Shown here in pieces: positions 41,101 through 49,360 of a stretch of 64,000 bases of DNA. Both the position numbers and the translations under genes were made by a program. Positions within the stretch are counted from its first letter, which is position 1. Each line of letters opens with the position of its first letter. Location: the NCBI GenBank assembly GCA_965226235.1, contig OZ245335.1, positions 2,044,673 to 2,108,672 on the forward strand. The letters run 5' to 3'. This DNA comes from CAYFZO01 sp965226235. GTDB taxonomy: Bacteria > Pseudomonadota > Gammaproteobacteria > Poriferisulfidales > Oxydemutatoraceae. The notes beneath the pieces are model-generated. The model was not told the DNA's origin, made no database searches, and worked only from the letters and a program-made list of their open reading frames with translations.

Positions 41101-43545
41101 GTGTAGAAATCCGGTGATGAGTTGGGTTAACGTCTCCTGGAGGGCTTTTCTATTCTCCACATCGTATGACTGTGCCGCGCTGGATACGGTTGGATCAGCG
41201 GAATCCTTTGCTTCTGCCACTTCCTTTTCTCGCGCGTTAAGGTCTCCAACCATCTTCGCAAAAAATCCTGATGACGGTAGAGCCTCCATGTCGATCACGG
41301 GATCAAGGTGATCCAAACTTGGTCGTTCGCTTGTTTCGAACAACTCTTTCACAAACGCCTCACCGTCCACAGTCGAGATGGCGTTCAACTTCTTTGGATC
41401 TTTTACATCATCAAGCAGCCAGTCGTAGGTTTGTTTTTCGGCTGCGATAGCCTTCGCTATACTTTGCAAGGTTCCCGAGTAATGCTGAAAAACATCAGAA
41501 TGCGAGTAGGTTTCTTTCTCTTTCATGGCTTTCAGGTGCCGGTTGGCTTTCTGCTTTTCTGATCGAGTTTCTTGCAGGTCTTTTCTTAGCTGGATTTCTT
41601 TTGCCTCATCTCTGTCGAGCGAATTTCTTTTTTGATTGATTGATTTAACAGACCGTTTGAGAGATTTTATTGAGTCTCTATCATTGCCGAGGAGAAGCAC
41701 GCAGAGATCGGCAATCGGCTCGGCAGGCCCCTTTAATTTGGACTGAATACTATGCAAGCCTCTAGGTGTTTCACTGGTGATCAGAACTCTCGACCCATGC
41801 GCAAGCAGGTGGCAAATGAGGTTTGCTATAGTTTGGGTTTTCCCTGTTCCAGGCGGCCCCTTGACCAAGACGCCTTTGCTACTTCTTAGCTGTTCGATAA
41901 TTTTACGCTGCTCTTTGTTCGCAGGTAATGGAAAGTAGATTTCGGTGTCCTTGATAGGTCTGGCTGATCTGTCTGGATCAAGGCCCCTTGAGTCAGGCGC
42001 ACTGCCGCCTATATTCGATCGAGAGTGGTGTTGAGCTCGTTCGGCCTCCGTTGAATAGATCATCTCGAGAATTCCTTCAGGAACGCTCCGTGTTTCTTCG
42101 ATGTGCTTTTCTATTCCCTTCAGTAGGCGAACGAAACCGCGTTGAGAGCGGCGACGAAGTATCAATGCTGGTGCCAGATCCATTCTGGGGATGTTCCCAT
42201 CTACTTGCTGACGTTCTAGTGAGAATTCAAATTGCCCTCGGTCGTCGGATAAAGAGTTGACAAAAGCCTTTGGCAAATCTTGCAGGAATGCCTGGTCCCA
42301 GATATCGTTTTCGATCTCTTTGATTTGCCTCTCGATTTTCTCTATCTCCAGCGATTGCGGTCCCTCTGAAGAATCCAACATGTCTGCTTCCAGGCGTAGA
42401 TTGAGACCACTCGGGTTGCTGGTCACGGATAGATGACCAATGCTTGGGTCAAATGAAAGCGACACATCACAGACGAGAATATGCCGACGCACTCGACGAG
42501 TGCGTTGAGGCCTCCAGTGCAATAACCCGAAGCCGAGGACTACTTCATATTGCTCGCCGAGGCGTTGAAGGCTCTGGTAGGTTTCATAGAGAGCGTTGTA
42601 GATCTTCTGCACTTCTTGCAGTCTTCTGTCATTTTCAGCCCATGGATACCATTGATTCGAAAGGTACCCTTCCCATTTTTCGGCGGCCAGTCTAGTGGTT
42701 TCTTCGAGTTTTTGGTCGATCTGGCCTGCAATGATTGGTTTTTTCAGCAGGTAATCAGCCAACCTCTCGGGCGCAAGCCAAGGGCGGATCAACTCAGATG
42801 GTTCTGGTGGGCTTTTAGTTGACTGTGGATGCTTTCTCATGGCGACAGCCCAGAGATGCCACTTCTCTTTGACATATCGATCGTACTCTTCTAAGAGATG
42901 AGGGATCAGTTCTTCTCGGGATCGCTTTTCGGAAGACGGCCATTTTTCGGCAAATAGTCTAATAGTTGCTTCGAGCTTTTGGTCGATCTGGTCTGCAATG
43001 ATTGGTTTTTCCAGCGTGTAATCAGCCAACCCCTCGGGCGCAAGCCAAGGGCGGATCAACTCAGATGGTTCTGGTGGGCTTTTAGTTGACTGTGGATGCT
43101 TTCTCATGGCGACAGCCCAGAGATGCCATTCCTCTTTGACATATCGATCGTACTCTTTTAAGAGATGGGGGATCAGTTCTTCTCGGGATCGCTTTTCGAA
43201 AGACGGCCGTTTATTCGTAGAATCCTTCCACTCCTCCTTCGAGTTCACGAATATGTCGAATCCTTTCGGTAATTCTGGGGGTGGGGCGAACTTCGGTTTA
43301 TGCACACCGATCCACTCGCCATCCCTGTTTTTGTCAGGCGCCTCTCCGAACAAGCTCCAGGCGCGACAAGAGCAAAGATCTTCACGCGGTATCTCATCAA
43401 GCCAAATGACCTTTTCGTAACTCTGGACATCTTGGATGCGTGGCGACTGAAGTGCCTTGATTTCGGCCAGATATCGAAAGAGCCCCATGGCATCCTCGAC
43501 AGCCTTTTCTTTGTTAACAGTGTGGAATGCTTGTATGTCGCTCAT
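38140..43545 (-). CDS. Giant SF1 helicase with C-terminal Vsr-type nuclease
   Basis: About 1801 residues from ATG 43545 (an upstream in-frame start at 43617 is possible but overlaps the ArdC fragment). Helicase motifs: KGPPGTGKTQTIANLI (Walker A, near residue 560), FDVAIIDEASQSGSEA (Walker B, near 1240), VVVGDDKQIRPQNVG, YTFQGDERDVIFLSMV and FNVAASRARDQLVLVHS. Between the Walker motifs lies a long insert rich in predicted coiled coil. Near 1550-1635 is a Vsr/DUF559-type nuclease: RIDMVVEGMHGQLAVECDGD then EFHGPEQSDKDWARQRELEN and GWHFWRVTGSAFY. Two near-identical 89-residue units (RSREELIPHLL...) stand near 119-296. Related helicase-nuclease proteins occur in defence islands; the specific system is not identified. 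Confidence 0.85.
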   Translation of the reverse strand: MSDIQAFHTVNKEKAVEDAMGLFRYLAEIKALQSPRIQDVQSYEKVIWLDEIPREDLCSCRAWSLFGEAPDKNRDGEWIGVHKPKFAPPPELPKGFDIFVNSKEEWKDSTNKRPSFEKRSREELIPHLLKEYDRYVKEEWHLWAVAMRKHPQSTKSPPEPSELIRPWLAPEGLADYTLEKPIIADQIDQKLEATIRLFAEKWPSSEKRSREELIPHLLEEYDRYVKEKWHLWAVAMRKHPQSTKSPPEPSELIRPWLAPERLADYLLKKPIIAGQIDQKLEETTRLAAEKWEGYLSNQWYPWAENDRRLQEVQKIYNALYETYQSLQRLGEQYEVVLGFGLLHWRPQRTRRVRRHILVCDVSLSFDPSIGHLSVTSNPSGLNLRLEADMLDSSEGPQSLEIEKIERQIKEIENDIWDQAFLQDLPKAFVNSLSDDRGQFEFSLERQQVDGNIPRMDLAPALILRRRSQRGFVRLLKGIEKHIEETRSVPEGILEMIYSTEAERAQHHSRSNIGGSAPDSRGLDPDRSARPIKDTEIYFPLPANKEQRKIIEQLRSSKGVLVKGPPGTGKTQTIANLICHLLAHGSRVLITSETPRGLHSIQSKLKGPAEPIADLCVLLLGNDRDSIKSLKRSVKSINQKRNSLDRDEAKEIQLRKDLQETRSEKQKANRHLKAMKEKETYSHSDVFQHYSGTLQSIAKAIAAEKQTYDWLLDDVKDPKKLNAISTVDGEAFVKELFETSERPSLDHLDPVIDMEALPSSGFFAKMVGDLNAREKEVAEAKDSADPTVSSAAQSYDVENRKALQETLTQLITGFLHLKQHVLPWAAQAGEDMVSEQDRRWRELLSITQRETTRCEDHIEEVTVFQVQGVDDENIRKLLLHARSLKQHVDSGKKLKRRLFDSEPIKESFKAIKGILLDGHPIDSLEVLEGLIRWLDIKDALSILKAQWDDLAPTNNRMKNLNLQLADYADWMEPLRIADNLHALRVKGVKQIAELKMIREPVWHSIEQLQRYADALDLQNKTDTLQQLNNEFATARTAAIAAVSATPDYCKRIESAFDLRKSSDYATVLERIRVGNKTATRRNRWISEANLIRQAIPKTFAALSNSNERGEWPLRFRRLQNAIAWSQTNRWLYEMCDPNQTETLDKKIKTLDSKEHQILGQLAAEKAWRYCIRRLDEPLRRSLIAWIQAVDNVGKGTGKHAERHRATARKELKGCQPAIPAWVMPMHQVVEYVGSTPEQFDVAIIDEASQSGSEAIILNYIAKKVVVVGDDKQIRPQNVGIDQTGADQLRKRHIEHIEKSTTFDIRNSYFSQALLRFPNSIQLKEHFRCMPEIILFSNTHFYEEDPLIPLRQFGKKRLLPVVSAEFVEGGVRSGKGSSMINEKEAHRLVELVTERCEDPRYAGKTMGVICLAGGQQHNFIQQLLIKKIGAEEIERRKLLVGRPYTFQGDERDVIFLSMVNAPANGGKCRVVSSADKEREFNVAASRARDQLVLVHSADLNDLSPHCLQYKLLEHCQNPRVQQERSVDGHSIQQIREAANSARVPRSQPSPFDSWFEVDVFLRIVDRGYRAIPQYHVNPFDQSFRIDMVVEGMHGQLAVECDGDEFHGPEQSDKDWARQRELENAGWHFWRVTGSAFYHNPEAAMNLLWKTLRQDEIYPQGQEPKENASIPDVSQSVKPAAIEPTEKPPRADEIKRSKKSVPTLRPLKSGAPDRNTETADPSSKELQKAIIRILQDKPNNSIAVKSLLQAVCKLLAIRVRGAKRDRLRIRINWGVATLKRKGIVKEYRATNIRIKLLDPATPAN
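42660..43195 (-). repeat. 267-bp internal tandem duplication in the helicase gene
   Basis: Two copies of an 89-residue unit with about a dozen differences (KEYDRYVKEEWHLWAVAMRK against EEYDRYVKEKWHLWAVAMRK; PIIADQIDQKLEATIRLFAE against PIIAGQIDQKLEETTRLAAE). Recent in-frame duplication in the N-terminal region. Confidence 0.9.
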
Positions 43546-43579
43546 CGCGCAGGTGCCGGGATTCAATTGCCCCGTAATT

Positions 43580-43903
43580 TCACTTGGATATACGTGTTGT
43601 ATCCGAGGTATTGACAATCCCAGTGGATGCCAACCCAGGCGCGGCGCGCAACTCTCCGACTACGCTCTCCGCAACCCACAGGTTTGAGCGGCAACCCTGT
43701 TTCGCCGCCTGCGTCACTAACATCGTCCCGTTGAAAACGCCGAAAGGCACTTTGGGTGCCCGCAGGTTGCTTGGCCACATGGTGGCGGAGTGTCTTATGG
43801 ATCCGATGACCATCGTTTTGGCCGAGTCGTGCCAAGACCTGCGCCAAGGCAAAACACCTTTGTCCAGTTGCTTGATGATGTTTTCAAGGATGTCCTCGTC
43901 CAT
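43580..43903 (-). pseudogene. Truncated ArdC-like antirestriction N-domain
   Basis: 107 codons. Starts MDEDILENIIKQLDKGVLPW with WRRSWHDS and continues WPSNLRAPKVPFGVFNGTML, VTQAAKQGCRSNLWV. This is the ssDNA-binding N-domain of ArdC-type antirestriction proteins (pattern GVxPWRxPW ... GxN...L). The C-terminal metallopeptidase part is missing and the tail (ELRAAPGLASTGIVNTSD) is not conserved. A leftover of plasmid or ICE DNA. Confidence 0.65.
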
Positions 43904-43994
43904 ACCTGTCTCTGGGGCTGACTATTCATTTAGGAGTTATGCCAGTGAGAATAGCGGAATCCGTCGAGAAGGTGCAAGCGGCTGTACAGGATCA

Positions 43995-44516
43995 TCACAT
44001 CTCGATGGTGAAGGGTACAAACAAGATGGCGAACGCAATAACGTGCAGAACAAGGAAGGCGCGGGGAATCCAACTCTCAATGGTGGTTACAGCTCGATAG
44101 GGCGTGCCCTTTCCTTCTTCTGTCAATTGCCACTCGTGTGCATAAAGTGCCGCCGGTAAATACTTCTCAAGCTCGTGGATTATTTTGAACTTAACGGTGT
44201 TCAAATCCTTATAGGATTTGATGATGTCGAGCCATACCCAGGAAACCAATATTCCCGCGATTGGAATCAGCACCATCAATAGACTCGGATCGTGGCTTGA
44301 GAATTGAAAGCCATACAGGGCTACAAGTGCAACATTCAAGGTGAGCATATGTCGGTTCGAAGTGAGCCGTCGCGCGCTCACGTTTTCTGCCGACTGTACA
44401 TACAGGTTGTACTGGTCGAGGACATGTTCATTGAAGGGGCCATCGTAGGTCTCCTTCGTGAAGGAGAATAACGGCCTGTTCGACTGACTGGTTATGTTGC
44501 TACCTTTGTCCGGCAA
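43995..44516 (-). CDS. Small membrane protein paired with a TIR-like protein (RipA-family-like)
   Basis: 173 residues from TTG 44516 (MPDKGSNITSQSNRPLFSFT). Two close hydrophobic segments (MLTLNVALVALYGFQFSS; LLMVLIPIAGILVSWVWLDI) and one near the C-terminus (AFLVLHVIAFAILFVPF); between them a soluble helix with KIIHELEKYLPAALYAHEW. The gene overlaps the end of the TIR-like gene by 17 nt, so the two are translationally linked. Membrane proteins of this layout are known partners of TIR-like proteins and may act as membrane effectors; that role here is inference. Confidence 0.7.
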   Translation of the reverse strand: MPDKGSNITSQSNRPLFSFTKETYDGPFNEHVLDQYNLYVQSAENVSARRLTSNRHMLTLNVALVALYGFQFSSHDPSLLMVLIPIAGILVSWVWLDIIKSYKDLNTVKFKIIHELEKYLPAALYAHEWQLTEEGKGTPYRAVTTIESWIPRAFLVLHVIAFAILFVPFTIEM

Positions 44517-44883
44517 TGAGGCTCTTCAGATTGGACCAAGTCCATTTGTAGATTTTGTCGGATTGTTCGGCTGTGGCTGGCTTATAGCAGGTTTCTTTGG
44601 GGCGACCCCACAGCAGAAAATACGGTTTTCCTTCTTCCCGGGTGATGGCTAGTTCGTCCGCTACACCTTTCGCTTCGTGGGTGTGCTTGCCACAGATGAC
44701 GATGGTGAGGTCGGTGTTACGGATACGGTGTCGGACTTTTTCCTTCCAATTGCCCTCGAAGGGCTCCTGTACCGACCAATCCGCGATTTCAAACGGTGAG
44801 TCGGGAAGTCTGGCTTGACCTACCAAGGCGTAGCGAAGTTCTGCATCGTGGTCGAAATCAAAGCTGATGAACACTCGCTTCAT
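44500..44883 (-). CDS. TIR-like (ThsB/MTH538-type) protein
   Basis: 127 residues. MKRVFISFDFDHDAELRYAL, then PDSPFEIADWSVQEPF, RIRNTDLTIVICGKHTHEAK and GVADELAITREEGKPYFLLW. The FDxxxD start, DWS and GxxTH...EEGKP pattern is that of the TIR-like family that includes Thoeris ThsB. Those proteins make NAD-derived signals that activate an effector after phage infection. No ThsA with SIR2/SLOG domains is present; the overlapping membrane protein is the only partner. Confidence 0.8.
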   Translation of the reverse strand: MKRVFISFDFDHDAELRYALVGQARLPDSPFEIADWSVQEPFEGNWKEKVRHRIRNTDLTIVICGKHTHEAKGVADELAITREEGKPYFLLWGRPKETCYKPATAEQSDKIYKWTWSNLKSLIAGQR

Positions 44884-45245
44884 GGGTACGATTATAGCCT
44901 CCCAACAACCCTTTTTGGGTGGGTCAACGGCAACGGATACGGTTCATCTTTCCAAGGCTTTCAAGAGGATGCCTGACACCGTCAGGAGTGATTCCGACTG
45001 TGCTGTAGCCCTTCATAGCGGATAGTCGACCTCAGGTACCTAGCCAACAACGGTTCCATCTGTCTTGTTGACCTGTGTAAGCAGGTTGCTGCAAACCTCA
45101 TCATGGTAGCGCAGGTCAGCTTTCCCTTCAAAGTAGCCAATCATGGTTGGCGCACCAGTGAGGAAGTACTCACAATCAGGATGAAGCAGGAGAACAACCG
45201 CACGTTACTACTCTGGACCGACAATTGGATAACGCTGGGTGTCAG
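44884..45245. other. 362-nt stretch between TIR-like gene and repeat copy B
   Basis: No recognisable gene. A frame starting at 45103 runs through the tRNA and is rejected. Presumably holds the promoter of the TIR-like operon. Confidence 0.4.
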
Positions 45246-45531
45246 TGCGTTTGATGGCACACTATGGCTTGAGTCGACAGATAGCTTCAACACAGGCAGC
45301 ATTGGAGAGGTGGCTGAGTGGTCGAAAGCGGCGGTCTTGAAAACCGCTGACCGCGCGAGCGGTCCGGGGGTTCGAATCCCTCCCTCTCCGCCACTTGGGA
45401 ATAAAGCTGGGCACGCCAGTTTCTGCCGTTCCTGCGATGTTTCCTCCGACCAGCGTTCGCAGCAGGTCGTTTTTCGATCCCATAATCCAGACCTCGCCCG
45501 CCGCAACTTCGATACGCGAGGCAAGTGCGCG
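45246..45531. repeat. tRNA-Ser-containing direct repeat, copy B (segments I/II border)
   Basis: Matches copy A over its whole length with few substitutions (GACCTCGCCCGCCGCAAC here, GACCTCGCCCTCCGCAAC in A). Beyond it the sequences diverge. Confidence 0.9.
45304..45393 (+). tRNA. tRNA-Ser(UGA), intact copy B
   Basis: 90 nt with encoded CCA. Acceptor GGAGAGG/CCTCTCC, anticodon TGA at 45338-45340, long variable arm, and consensus T-loop GTTCGAATCC. Of the three loci this is the only fully standard one. Confidence 0.95.
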
Positions 45532-45653
45532 AAGATGGTCGCGACGATAACCGCCGCCGGGAAGGCGAATGCGCTGGCGAGCGACCTTGGCGAACTTGTG
45601 GAGCATCGGCGGGGTTATCGCCTGCTGGCCTTGTGGCTATGAGCGCTCATCTC

Positions 45654-46007
45654 TTACCTTTTCCGGCCAGAACGTGGCGACACTGCCAGACCGAGAAACA
45701 CCATGACCGCCTGATTGAGCCGCAGGATGTCCTCGTCATCCAGTCTTCCGACTTGGTTCCCGACTTTGGATTTCGCCACCGTGGTGATCTTGTCGACCAT
45801 CATCCGGCAGGATGACTGCAGCCCGTTTTGCTCGTTCGGTTCCACCAGCAAACGGAACAGAGGCGCGTCGGTCTCGTCGGTCGTGAAGGCGCAAATGATG
45901 ATGGAGTCCGTCGCGTCGAAACTGTCGTCTTGGACTATGACGACAGGGCGCGGCTTGCCCGCATAGTCCTTACTACTGGGGACCGTCCATATGTCACCCC
46001 GTCTCAT
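45654..46007 (-). CDS. mazF: MazF/PemK-type endoribonuclease toxin
   Basis: 117 residues. MRRGDIWTVPSSKDYAGKPR with PVVIVQDDSFD, then IICAFTTDETDAPLFRLLVE and SSCRMMVDKITTVAKSKVG, ending LNQAVMVFLGLA. The RGDIW...GKPRPVVIVQ opening and the S-C-x-M-x-D-K-I loop are classical MazF. Cleaves mRNA when free of antitoxin. Follows the antitoxin gene after 5 nt. Confidence 0.92.
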   Translation of the reverse strand: MRRGDIWTVPSSKDYAGKPRPVVIVQDDSFDATDSIIICAFTTDETDAPLFRLLVEPNEQNGLQSSCRMMVDKITTVAKSKVGNQVGRLDDEDILRLNQAVMVFLGLAVSPRSGRKR

Positions 46008-46012
46008 TCGTC

Positions 46013-46243
46013 TTAGCTTTCATCGGTATCGAGGGTGGACACCGCGTCGATGAACGCCTGATCGTCCCGCGAATGGCTGCTTGCCGCCACAGCGAGTGAC
46101 TGCCGGTGGGCTTGCGAACGGAACGATGCCGCGCGCACATCCGGCACCCAAATCTGGATCGGGCGCAGCCCCTGTGCACGCAACCGCTCACGATGTTCGC
46201 GCACCTTCACACGCGATGACTTTGCGCCTGACATTGGTGGCAT
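46013..46243 (-). CDS. mazE: DUF3018/MazE-type antitoxin
   Basis: 76 residues: SSRVKVREHRERLRAQGLRP, IQIWVPDVRAASFRSQAHRQ, then SLAVAASSHSRDDQAFID. The REHRxRLRxxGLRPIQIWVPD pattern is DUF3018, an antitoxin class found with MazF. First gene of the pair. RBS GGAGGA lies before ATG 46243. Confidence 0.88.
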   Translation of the reverse strand: MPPMSGAKSSRVKVREHRERLRAQGLRPIQIWVPDVRAASFRSQAHRQSLAVAASSHSRDDQAFIDAVSTLDTDES

Positions 46244-46261
46244 GTAGGGTCTCCTCCAACG

Positions 46262-46273
46262 GTTACATGTAAC
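46262..46273. promoter_or_regulatory. Palindrome upstream of mazEF
   Basis: GTTACATGTAAC, a perfect 12-nt palindrome 18 nt before the antitoxin start; a likely operator for the antitoxin complex. Confidence 0.5.
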
Positions 46274-46306
46274 TTACTATAACCTTGGGACCTTGGCCAC
46301 TTCTTT

Positions 46307-46431
46307 TACGAATGTTTGAGCGCTTCGTCCTGGTCCTGGATAAAGCGCACATCGCAACTCTATCCTGCCTTCATTCCATCGCAACGCAAACGAACGCGCG
46401 ATGAGGCAGGGTCACACGCACACCCGAAGAG
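46307..46431. mobile_element. IS remnant, copy 1
   Basis: TACGAATGTTTGAGCGCTTC through ACACCCGAAGAGG is nearly identical to parts of 49764-49942, where it is continuous with an IS1182-type transposase remnant. The internal piece CGAATTCGTCC...CCGCACATCG of the second copy is missing here. The two copies flank katG and the VOC gene. Confidence 0.8.
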
Positions 46432-46503
46432 GTTTCCGGTGTTCATTCTCTGGTATGGGCTTTATACTTCCTATACCTGATAAAAAAACTAGGAAATAAT
46501 TTA

Positions 46504-48696
46504 ATGACTGAAATGAGTAAATGCCCTGTGAATCACGCACCGGACAATTCTGCTGGCGATGGAACCACGAATCGGGATTGGTGGCCGGGGCAGTTAAATA
46601 TTGATATTTTGCACCAGCATTCACCCCAATCCAATCCGACGAATAGCGGTTTTAACTATGCTGAGGAGTTCGAGAGTCTCGACTATTTTGCCCTGAAGAA
46701 TGACCTCTATGAGTTGATGACTACATCACAGGATTGGTGGCCAGCCGACTACGGCCACTATGGGCCATTCTTTATTCGCATGGCGTGGCATGGCGCTGGC
46801 ACCTATCGTATCGGTGATGGCCGCGGAGGCGCCGGAACCGGCAACCAGCGCTTTGCGCCCCTCAACAGTTGGCCTGACAACGGCAACCTCGACAAAGCGC
46901 GCAGACTGTTATGGTCGATCAAACAGAAGTACGGCAGAAAGATTTCCTGGGCCGACCTTATGATGCTGGCTGGCAACTGCGCCCTGGAGTCGATGGGATT
47001 CAAGACTTTTGGTTTTGGCGGCGGGCGTGAAGACGTGTGGAAACCGGAAGAAGACATCTCCTGGGGTTCCGAGAACGAGTGGCTTGGTGACAATCGCTAC
47101 TCTGGCGAACGAGATCTGGAAACCCCACTTGCCGCTGTGCAAATGGGTTTGATCTATGTGAATCCGGAAGGACCGAATGGTAACCCCGATCCGGTTGCTT
47201 CAGGGGTCGACATCCGCGAGACCTTTGCTCGCATGGCGATGGATGATGAAGAAACCGTTGCACTTACTGCCGGTGGACACACTTTCGGTAAATGCCATGG
47301 CGCAGGTGATGCAGAACTTGTTGGTACGGAACCAGAAGGCGCCAGCATTGAACAACAGGGTTTCGGCTGGATAAGCAGCCACGGTTCCGGTAAGGCCGAA
47401 GATGCAATCACCAGTGGACTTGAAGGCGCGTGGACGTCCAATCCAACCAAGTGGGATATGGGCTATTTCGATAATCTGTTTGGTTATGAGTGGGAGTTGA
47501 CAAAGAGTCCTGCTGGCGCCCACCAGTGGGTTCCGAAGGATAGCGTTGCAACTGACACTGTGCCAGATGCACACGATTCGTCAAAGCGCCATGCTCCGAT
47601 CATGACTACGGCAGACATGGCCATGAGGATGGATCCTGTCTATGAGCCAATTTCGCGCCGTTTCCACGAGAACCCGGATGAGTTTGCAGACGCATTTGCC
47701 CGTGCGTGGTTCAAGTTGATACACCGTGATATGGGACCCCGCGCTCGCTATCATGGCCCGGAGGTTCCAGAGGAAGAACTCATTTGGCAAGACCCGATTC
47801 CTGCTGTGACCCATCAATTGATTGATGAGCAGGATATTGCTGATCTCAAGAGCAGGATACTGGCTTCCGGATTGTCAGTTTCCCAACTGGTTTCTACGGC
47901 TTGGGCATCAGCGTCAACCTTCCGTGGTTCCGACATGCGTGGTGGCGCCAATGGTGCGCGTATTCGTCTTGCCCCTCAAAAAGATTGGGAGGTTAATCAA
48001 CCGGATCAACTCGCGACTGTATTGCAGACCCTTGAAGGTATTCAGCAGGAGTTCAGCAACGCGGCGTCTGACGGGAAGGCTGTTTCGCTTGCTGATGTAA
48101 TCGTTCTGGCTGGTTGTGCAGGCGTTGAGCAGGCTGTAAGGAACGCCGGGGCAGATGTGACAGTTCCGTTTACGCCGGGTCGTGCCGATGCAGCACAGGA
48201 GCAAACTGATGTTGAGTCATTTAACGTACTTGAACCGACTGCGGATGGGTTCCGTAATTACCTCAAAGCAAAACACACCGTAACGGCAGAGCATTTATTG
48301 GTTGATCGGGCACAGTTGCTGACACTTACCGCGCCTGAGATGACGGTTCTCGTCGGCGGCCTGCGCGTCTTGAATGCAAACTCCGGACAGTCTGAACACG
48401 GTGTCTTCACTAGTCGGCCAGAGACACTTACCAATGATTTCTTTGTGAATCTGCTCGACATGAGCACAACCTGGGTGCCGGCCTTGAAGGGCAGTGATTT
48501 ATTCGAAGGGCGCGACCGTGCAACGGGTGAAACAAAATGGAGCGGCACACGTGTCGACCTCGTCTTTGGTGCGAATTCACAGCTTAGAGCTCTCGCGGAA
48601 TTCTATGCATGTGAGGACACCGGGCAACAGTTTGTGCAAGACTTTGTAAAGGCGTGGGACAAGGTAATGAACCTTGACCGTTTCGACCTTGTCTGA
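46504..48696 (+). CDS. katG: Catalase-peroxidase
   Basis: 730 residues, standard length. Removes hydrogen peroxide by catalase and peroxidase activity. Distal haem site FIRMAWHGAGTYRIGDGRGG (Arg, Trp, His; near residue 95); WLGDNRYSGERDLETPLAAV and MGLIYVNPEGPNG (the Tyr-Met of the adduct region); proximal His in ALTAGGHTFGKCHGAG near 255. The C-terminal half is the haemless duplicate. Complete, with a terminator behind it. Lies between two IS-remnant copies, suggesting arrival as a unit. Confidence 0.95.
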   Translation: MTEMSKCPVNHAPDNSAGDGTTNRDWWPGQLNIDILHQHSPQSNPTNSGFNYAEEFESLDYFALKNDLYELMTTSQDWWPADYGHYGPFFIRMAWHGAGTYRIGDGRGGAGTGNQRFAPLNSWPDNGNLDKARRLLWSIKQKYGRKISWADLMMLAGNCALESMGFKTFGFGGGREDVWKPEEDISWGSENEWLGDNRYSGERDLETPLAAVQMGLIYVNPEGPNGNPDPVASGVDIRETFARMAMDDEETVALTAGGHTFGKCHGAGDAELVGTEPEGASIEQQGFGWISSHGSGKAEDAITSGLEGAWTSNPTKWDMGYFDNLFGYEWELTKSPAGAHQWVPKDSVATDTVPDAHDSSKRHAPIMTTADMAMRMDPVYEPISRRFHENPDEFADAFARAWFKLIHRDMGPRARYHGPEVPEEELIWQDPIPAVTHQLIDEQDIADLKSRILASGLSVSQLVSTAWASASTFRGSDMRGGANGARIRLAPQKDWEVNQPDQLATVLQTLEGIQQEFSNAASDGKAVSLADVIVLAGCAGVEQAVRNAGADVTVPFTPGRADAAQEQTDVESFNVLEPTADGFRNYLKAKHTVTAEHLLVDRAQLLTLTAPEMTVLVGGLRVLNANSGQSEHGVFTSRPETLTNDFFVNLLDMSTTWVPALKGSDLFEGRDRATGETKWSGTRVDLVFGANSQLRALAEFYACEDTGQQFVQDFVKAWDKVMNLDRFDLV

Positions 48697-48709
48697 TCCT
48701 GGAAAATGA

Positions 48710-48741
48710 GGGAGGCGTTTCATATTGAAACACCTCCCTTT
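48710..48741 (+). terminator. Intrinsic terminator of katG
   Basis: GGGAGGCGTTTC-ATATT-GAAACACCTCCC followed by TTTC: near-perfect 12-bp stem 14 nt after the katG stop. Confidence 0.85.
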
Positions 48742-48979
48742 CTCCAGGCTCTGATTCAGGGCCAGGTTCATACAATCGGGCGCTCAAGCTTCCGATCCTC
48801 ATAGCGTTTTCTTACGGGGTGGATACTCCGATTTCTGAAGCCTTTTCTATCGCGGAACCGGAGGTATTGGCCGACTGAAGCCTGCTGCACACCCTGAAAG
48901 GTGAAGCCGGAATCATGGTCATAGAGTCAGAAGGTAGCGTATAACAGGCAAATCAATATGCACAAAAAAGGTTTACATT

Positions 48980-49348
48980 ATGAATAGCCATGAAAAACTT
49001 GATTATGTTGAATTTCCTGCGGTAAATATCGGTGCCACGAAAGCATTTTTCAGCACAGTGTTTGGGTGGGAATTTGAAGATTTTGGTCTGGAGTATACGG
49101 CGTTTTCCAATCAGGGGCTTAATGGTGGTTTTTTTAAGTCAGAACAGAAATCACTGACCAGTAATGGTTCAGCACTATTGGTATTTTATAGTGCGTTCAT
49201 CGAAGACACGTTTGCTAAAGTGGAACGTTCGGGTGGTAGGATAGTGAAACCAATATTTGATTTTCCAGGTGGTTGCAGGTTCCACTTTACCGAGCCAAGC
49301 GGTAATGAGTTTGCAGTATGGTCTGATAAAGTTCCCCGGTCGGCGTAG
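48980..49348 (+). CDS. VOC/glyoxalase-fold protein
   Basis: 122 residues: KLDYVEFPAVNIGATKAFFS, TVFGWEFEDFGLEYTAFSNQ, GLNGGFFKSEQ, GGRIVKPIFDFPGGCRFHFT and EPSGNEFAVWSDK. This is the single-module VOC (glyoxalase/bleomycin-resistance) layout. Substrate unknown. Own ATG with weak AGGTTTAC upstream, between katG and the IS remnant. Confidence 0.85.
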   Translation: MNSHEKLDYVEFPAVNIGATKAFFSTVFGWEFEDFGLEYTAFSNQGLNGGFFKSEQKSLTSNGSALLVFYSAFIEDTFAKVERSGGRIVKPIFDFPGGCRFHFTEPSGNEFAVWSDKVPRSA

Positions 49349-49360
49349 AAATAAAACCGC

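Noticed and set aside
45103..45642. 179-codon plus-strand ORF
   Set aside because: Passes straight through tRNA-Ser copy B and has no recognisable domain.
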